NCBI RefSeq assembly: GCF_026151205.1
Contig: NC_087072.1
Coordinates: forward strand, 18,057,669-18,121,668
DNA length: 64,000 nt
Direction: 5' to 3'
Origin: Bolinopsis microptera
Taxonomy: Eukaryota; Ctenophora; Tentaculata; Lobata; Bolinopsidae
In this document: in pieces, positions 58,692 through 64,000 of the stretch
Position numbering within the stretch: the stretch's first letter is position 1
Layout: the number at the start of each line of letters is the position of its first letter
Position numbers and translations under genes: made by a program
Notes under the pieces: model-generated
The model's input: the letters and a program-made list of their open reading frames with translations, nothing else
What the model was told of the DNA's origin: nothing
Database searches by the model: none

Positions 58692-59619
58692 TCGCTTTAA
58701 TCCTGCCAACATGAAAATATGTCAGTTACTCCATTGCCCAATCGTTGTAAAGATGTGAACTCAGTAATTACCCTGGAACTATAGTTTCTTTGTCCCCTCT
58801 TGAGCTTAGAATTTGTTAACGGTAAATAATTTTTTTACTAACGGTAACATTACTGGAGTTACCGTTAGTATCGACGTACTCTTAAATAACCACTGGCCAC
58901 TCCTGCCAACATGAAAAGATGCCAGGTACTCCTTGCCCAATTCTTGTAAAGATGTGAACTCAGTAATTACACTGGAACTATAGTTTCTTTGTCCCCTCTT
59001 GAGCATAGAATTTTTAAACGTTATATAACTTTTTGTACTAACGGTAACATTACTGGAGTTACCGTTAGTATTGACGTACTCTTAAATAACCGCTCCAGTC
59101 AATGCGGCTGTTCCTTTGTTCCTGTCCCCTCTGATCTGGGATCTCTTTAATTTTTTTATGGGGTCGTTCACATATTACGTAATTTTTTACCCTCTAGAAT
59201 AATAACAATTTGACAATATTTTAATTCAAATTCCACTCAATTTCACTCTGATTGTGATAAAATTTAGAAATTGATCGAATATCCGGCTTTAATAGTAAGT
59301 AGTTTAGAAGGTGCTTGGCCAGATATCATAACAATGATTTCGGCTCATCGTGATAGCATGATCATTGATCAGGGTAGCATGAAACGCAGAGAAAGGTGTT
59401 TTCTAGGGAAAAAAGTCAAGGGGGGTGAAAATTGCTAAAATATTGATTACGTAATATGTGAACGACCCCTTGTAGCAGTGTATCATAGCAACTAAACTTT
59501 ACCTAAAAGAAATTTGATAAAGCAGCCGTAACCAGTTCTCCCCTTTTGAGAATTTACAACAAATTGAATTGGGCAAGAAGTACATAACATTTTTTTTCAT
59601 GTTGGCAGGATTAAAGCGA
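58692..59619. mobile_element. inverted-repeat element upstream of the secreted protein gene, host of a nested MITE
   Basis: Starts TCGCTTTAATCCTGCCAACA and ends with its inverse (TGTTGGCAGGATTAAAGCGA, allowing for one base). Internally, a ~200-bp unit is tandemly duplicated: CCTGCCAACATGAAAA...TTTCTTTGTCCCCTCTTGAG, followed by the perfect hairpin ACTAACGGTAAC...GTTACCGTTAGT at 58837-58870 and 59037-59070. A second MITE (59160-59469) sits inside. Non-coding. Confidence 0.78.
59160..59469. mobile_element. MITE with GTTCACATATTACGT termini, copy 2 (nested)
   Basis: 310 bp with perfect termini GGGGTCGTTCACATATTACG... and the inverse ...CGTAATATGTGAACGACCCC. Same terminal sequence as 36459-36748. 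Its insertion splits the element at 58692-59619, so it is the younger of the two. Confidence 0.85.
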
Positions 59620-59624
59620 TAATA

Positions 59625-60755
59625 AAAAATATTGAGATATTCTCAATAACAGTTCATTGTGGTTTAACCGGGCCTAAGATGAGAAATGCGTATCGTACGT
59701 ACTTATAAAACCGCCTGTACGATACGTACTTTTCAATGTTTTCTACAAGTACTTCATAATTTCTACAATCGTCATAATAATAGGATCGTACGTGCTGCAA
59801 GCGCAAGAACCAAAATTATTCTAGAACTAATCGAACACGCGCATTGGATCAAGATTATTCTGAAAACGTAGATTATGCACCACACCAACCCGGTGACCGA
59901 CATTCATCGCCCCCGGTAGCACATCACATGGCCAAATCTGTGACGTGTAATTTGTGATGTGATCCATATTATAGCCATCCTAACAGCCGGACAACCAGAA
60001 ACCTGGGTAGCGTTCACATGACAGTTTAATAAGTAGCTGTGTATTACTATTATGAAATATATTAAGAAGTGTTTGAGCTCAGCGGCATGTGTCATAAACG
60101 GTCGTGAGCCAGGTTACGTGGTGGCAGTGCAATGTTTTATATTCTAGCCTCAAACTTTAGCTCTCCTTCAAAAAGTTGTAACAAAATTTTCAAAGTTTGG
60201 CACCGGTAGTCTTTCAATAGTTTCACGTCTTTGTGTTTTCAGTCTCCGACTTTCACTCATCGCATCTGACTAAATATGCACGGAGTACTATAGGCTACTG
60301 GCGAGGAGTTTGTTGACATACCACCAACAATTGTGCACCAAAAAAGTATAATCCATTAATTTTGTCCCCGTTGTAAAAACTTCAAATTTTAGAGCTGGAA
60401 GATAAACAATTGGTAGCTCCCAAATTCAGCCTCTCGGTGCAAGACCGCAATAATGAAACTTTTCGTTAATAAAACAATGTATTTAGATTTGAATTCTAAA
60501 GGATTGAGAAATCAGGGCAAATGAGGAGCGAGGACATTAGTATAGTTTATTCATCTGTTACGCACCGACTCAAAACGGCTGAATCCCCGCCTATAATCAT
60601 GGATCGGAAAATATTCCGTAGAAACGTCTTCCGCCCCGAGGTTTGGAGACCTTGGAACAGCGCAAGGGACCCCTAAGGAACAAATTTGGCTTGGTAACTT
60701 TCTGAATATGGGGCAGTTTTTTTGCGCAATTGACCACGCGTCCTTTTTTGGCGCT
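59625..60755. other. no gene recognised
   Basis: Contains the inverted pair GTATCGTACGTAC (59692) / GTACGATACGTAC (59717) and otherwise nothing recognisable. A 107-residue minus-strand frame at 60551-60874 has no domain and overlaps the start of the minisatellite. Confidence 0.45.
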
Positions 60756-60759
60756 TCCG

Positions 60760-61630
60760 CGATAGCTAGACCCACATATCTCCACTTCTGATTGGAGAAG
60801 AGATCCACTTGGTAGCGAAAATGATCAGAATCACCACATTTAGGGGGTAGAACCCCTGGTTTCAAAGTCCTCACGCTTAAGGTCGATGAGTTATGTGAGC
60901 CACGCCCTTATACGCTCTCCGTTAGTAACATTTATCCACTTCTTTCATGATATCTCAGTCTTTTCTGATGGAGCTAAAGGGTCATCTTGGGCATAAAATG
61001 GTCAGCAATCATCACATTGAGTTGGGTAGAGCATGTTAAACAGTCTACAGACCTCCCGGTTGTTGAGTTTATTAGGTCAAAACCTATTTTTACACTCTCG
61101 CGAGCCGGAATTAATATAGTTTATTACAGTTATCTCGCTTCTGATGGGAGCTAAGGGCTCATTTCGGCATAAAAATGGTCAGCATCATCACATTAAGTGG
61201 AGTATAGCATGTTTTAAAGTCTACAGACACTTGTTGTTGAGTTAATTAGTCAAAACTTATTCATTACCCGCTCTCGCGAGCCAAAAGTATGTACTTATTA
61301 CAAGATATTTCATTTTCTGATGGAAGCTAAGGTTCATCTTGGGCCATACAAATTGTCGACTCATCACATTGAGTGTGGTAATATTATAGTTTTTTAAAGT
61401 CTACAGACGTCGGTTTTGAGTTATTAGGTCAAACGTAAATTTTTAGGCTCTCGCGAGCCGAAATTAATGCACTCTTGACAAGATATCTCAGCTTCTGATG
61501 GAGCTAAGGGCTCATCCCCCCCTTGGGCATCAAAATGATCAGCATCCATCACATTGAGTGGGGTACAGCATGGTTTAAAGTCTACATACTTCAGGTTGTT
61601 GAGTTATTAGGTCATACCCTATTTTTGGCC
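60760..61630. repeat. degenerate ~177-bp minisatellite, about five units
   Basis: Anchors CTGATGG(G)AGCTAAGG recur at about 60965, 61141, 61317 and 61494, with a more diverged unit at 60787. Each unit continues ATGGTCAGCA-TCATCACATT, GTCTACAGAC, TTGTTGAGTT-ATTAGGTCA and the palindrome CTCTCGCGAGCC. Non-coding. Confidence 0.88.
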
Positions 61631-61664
61631 TTGAATGCAAAAGAAAAATCACTAATCTATTGTT

Positions 61665-62526
61665 GACGGATGTTACTCGTCTAAATTTCTTCGAAGTAGC
61701 GCGCGCCGGGTCAGACCATTAACAATGGTCAAATCTATTGTAGTGTAGTAAATTGAAATAAATTCCTAATCACAACTCAATGTAGGATGATAATATATGA
61801 AATGAATAGCATTAAACTTTCCCTTGATAACAATTAAAATAGTCAGATTTTCGTTTTACGGGATATTTAAGTAACAGTTCATTGTGGAAGAGGCTGACTG
61901 AAAAGCTTGCAGAGTATAGTGGCCCTAGCTTGTAGCTGTTTCATCAAAAATTGTGTTGACTGTGCGCGGCGTGACTGCGCATTTTTACAATATTTGTGCA
62001 AATGGCAAAATCATGCGTTGTTAACGATAAATCGACGTAAGGTCTATTTAGTTCGACTGACGGCGGGGCGCCAAATTTGTGCGCTAGTTGCAGCGCAGCC
62101 ACTGTGTATCGGTGTATTTTTGGACGCTGATTCCGAATCACCCCCATGACATAGTATAGGGTTGAAATGCTTCCCTGGAGAGTTATGGGCAAAAAACCGT
62201 TTTGGTCACGTGACAGGCTAGTAAAATACGAATTCGATTGTTTAGGGCTCGTCATGTTAGGGTTAGGGTTGTGGTAAAGGTTATGGTTAGCTTCGGGGTT
62301 ATGGTTAGGGTTAGGGTTGCAGGGATAAGGGTTTATGTAAAACCGTTTTGTACGGCTGCAAAACCATAAAAACCAATTGTCACGTGAAATTTTTGGGCGA
62401 GCGAATTAGTAAGAGCCGTGGGGGTCACCACGTGATACAAGTACAACCTACCAGGACGCGCGCCGAGTTGGACTCGTCGACGGTCCAATATATGGGACAG
62501 ATATTTTACGAGTATCACCCGTTAAT
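61665..62526. repeat. composite dispersed repeat region related to 3.4-4.3 kb and 53 kb
   Basis: Modules: 61668-61735 (GACGGATGTTACTCGTCTAA, CGAAGTAGCGCGCGCC, TTAACAATGGTCAA), 62144-62202 (CCATGACATAG...TTATGGGCAAAAAACC), 62448-62525 (CCTACCAGGACGCG...ATTTTACGAGTATCACCCGT). Each has a counterpart at 3.4-4.3 kb; the last also at 53.4 kb. Confidence 0.7.
62253..62325 (+). repeat. short interstitial telomere-like tract
   Basis: GTTAGGGTTAGGGTTGTGG, then GTTATGGTTAGC, then GGTTATGGTTAGGGTTAGGG: an imperfect TTAGGG run of about 70 bp, embedded in the composite repeat. Confidence 0.75.
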
Positions 62527-62559
62527 TACAAGTTGCAAGTGCAGCGTGCGCAACTACCG

Positions 62560-62855
62560 TGACCCAGGCCCTTTTGGAAATCATACCTAGGCCACGTGAC
62601 CCAGTTACCACGTTGTAGCGCGATGCACCACTGGGTCGCGCAGCGCATCAAATAATTCTTCTCGCAACCACAGTAGATCGGCGAGATGCACCACTGTGCC
62701 TCACCGAGCTGCGAAGGATTGACATCGTGAATCAAGTTACCACGTGACTGGTGACCCAGGCCCTTTCGGGACCCTGACCCAGGCCCTTTCGGGACCGTGA
62801 CCCAGGCCCTTTTGGAACTCATGCCTAGGCCACGTGACCCAGGCCCTTTCGCACA
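62560..62855. repeat. GTGACCCAGGCCCTTT tandem units and GCGCGATGCACC module
   Basis: (C)GTGACCCAGGCCCTTTCGGGAC-like units of about 22 bp occur five times (62559, 62747, 62770, 62792, 62833), surrounding the block at 62616-62736 that is shared with 53218-53330. Confidence 0.8.
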
Positions 62856-62859
62856 TTTG

Positions 62860-64000
62860 CCGCATAATTGGTAAAAATTTACCGCACATTTTACCTTTAT
62901 AGTCGGGTGCGGTACCGCATAATTGATAATTTCGAATAATATATGTGCCTCTGGTGGCTTTCGCTATATAGCGGGAACGCTCACATGCAATAAAGCGTTT
63001 AAGCATAGCTGGTTAGGACATCCAAATGAAAAACTTGGCGTCCTTTTCTACAACATTTGCACATACCACATTAGATGATGATTGATCTTGTTTGAATCTA
63101 TTTATAATTATTAACCAGTTCAAAGTTGCGAATGTAAACTATTGATTTTAAAACTGCATAAGCAATAAGATAAAATTAATTTCAAACATAATTCTCAATA
63201 TCAAATATTATCAATTCAACATAAAATCATGCTCTTTATACTTTCCATATAGAATTTAAGTCAAGCAAGAAAGGTTCAGTAGATAATAAAATTCACTATG
63301 TAAATTTAAAAGTGTTTCTAAACATTTCAAACCATTATTTTAGCCGAAATACTGGTCGAATAAGAAATTATGCAATATATGATTATCTGAATTGCTAATT
63401 GACTGGATCTGAAAATGATTGTGTGGGGTTTACAAGTGGACCCTTTTCCCATCCCTCACAATTCCAAGTTCCCAAATCTTTCAAGAACTTCAACTATGTC
63501 AGCCTCTTTTCACAGTTGCAGTAAGTGTATATCCGTCATAATACTCGTGTTTATAGGGAAACATTTGAAATTAGAATTTTAAATAATATCCGGACATGTG
63601 CTGGTCGCAAAAATAAACGCCAACTTTAAATCTGTTCACGGTAACGGTACAACTACATGTATACAAACATTAAACAATCACATGTCAATTGTCAACTTAT
63701 CTTCTCCGTCTTGGATCAGTACAGAGGCACACGATTGACAATTAATATTTATATTAAAGTTCAACATTCGACATACATACTGATGAAATAAAGGATATAT
63801 CTTAAAATTAAAATTAAATAGCCAGTGTCAGAGTGACAAATAATAACTGTATAAAATTAGACAAATAATGGGTGATTTGGATAAGTGAATCTTAGCTAAC
63901 GGCTACAATAATATAAAGAAACAAGCGGTGGTCATTGCAGGAATGTTTTTCTCGTGCTGTAAGAAATTAATAACATTAAAGCTGAGGATCGTAAAGAATG
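62860..64000. other. AT-rich stretch to window edge, no gene seen
   Basis: No coding region, domain or clear repeat recognised in either strand. Confidence 0.5.

Noticed and set aside
60551-60874. 107-residue minus-strand frame
   Set aside because: No domain, and it runs into the degenerate minisatellite; likely chance.

Overview
The window is animal nuclear DNA: AT-rich, with spliced genes on the minus strand, GT-AG introns, AATAAA-type signals, non-LTR retrotransposons, many small inverted-repeat (MITE-like) elements and a short TTAGGG-like tract. The protein families (MAGUK scaffold, DRG2 GTPase, FBXO31-like F-box, C2H2 zinc fingers) are metazoan or pan-eukaryotic. The TTAGGG tract and the cysteine-flanked 'EPEPKP'-linked secreted repeat protein would fit a cnidarian or another invertebrate, but the species cannot be fixed from sequence alone.

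Layout. 1-2507: a decayed hAT (BED-finger) transposase cut by the window edge, then a 91-bp satellite array of about 23 units. 2.5-5.4 kb: repeat debris, including a 5'-truncated LINE inserted into an older LINE with a visible 8-bp target duplication. 6.3-13.1 kb (minus): a complete ten-exon MAGUK gene of the MPP2/MPP6 (Drosophila varicose) group, 1611 residues when spliced, whose first exon adds an unusual 1053-residue, mostly disordered N-terminus. 13.1-31.5 kb: about 18 kb without a recognisable gene, ending in a possible start exon. 31.9-33.0 kb (minus): an intact single-exon DRG2 GTPase. 33.5-38.4 kb: several MITEs, a single-exon ten-finger C2H2 gene (minus) and a LINE 3' end.

38.9-52.0 kb holds two diverged copies of an intronless FBXO31-like F-box gene, both with reading-frame damage, separated by a three-fold repeated unit of unique spacer plus kilobases of GGA/GGACTGA purine-strand repeat and long poly-G runs, and by a decayed RTE-like LINE. 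52.7-55.2 kb: small dispersed repeats, a dead LINE reverse transcriptase and a 364-bp CA microsatellite. 56.6-58.6 kb (minus): a secreted protein made of a six-cysteine head and six almost identical 97-residue repeats; a ~150-bp near-perfect palindrome lies just after its stop codon and before an AATAAA signal. 58.7-64.0 kb: nested inverted-repeat elements, a 177-bp minisatellite, and a composite repeat region related to the one at 3-4 kb.

The genes do not form an operon or a joint pathway. The intact coding units (MAGUK, DRG2, zinc finger, secreted repeat protein) are all on the minus strand but are widely spaced and functionally unrelated. The most noteworthy items are the giant N-terminal extension on a junctional/synaptic-type MAGUK, the homogenised secreted repeat protein with its hairpin 3' UTR, the intronless DRG2, and the layered repeat history of the 40-47 kb block. 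Single-base indels between otherwise near-identical repeats suggest some frameshifts here may be consensus errors rather than biology.
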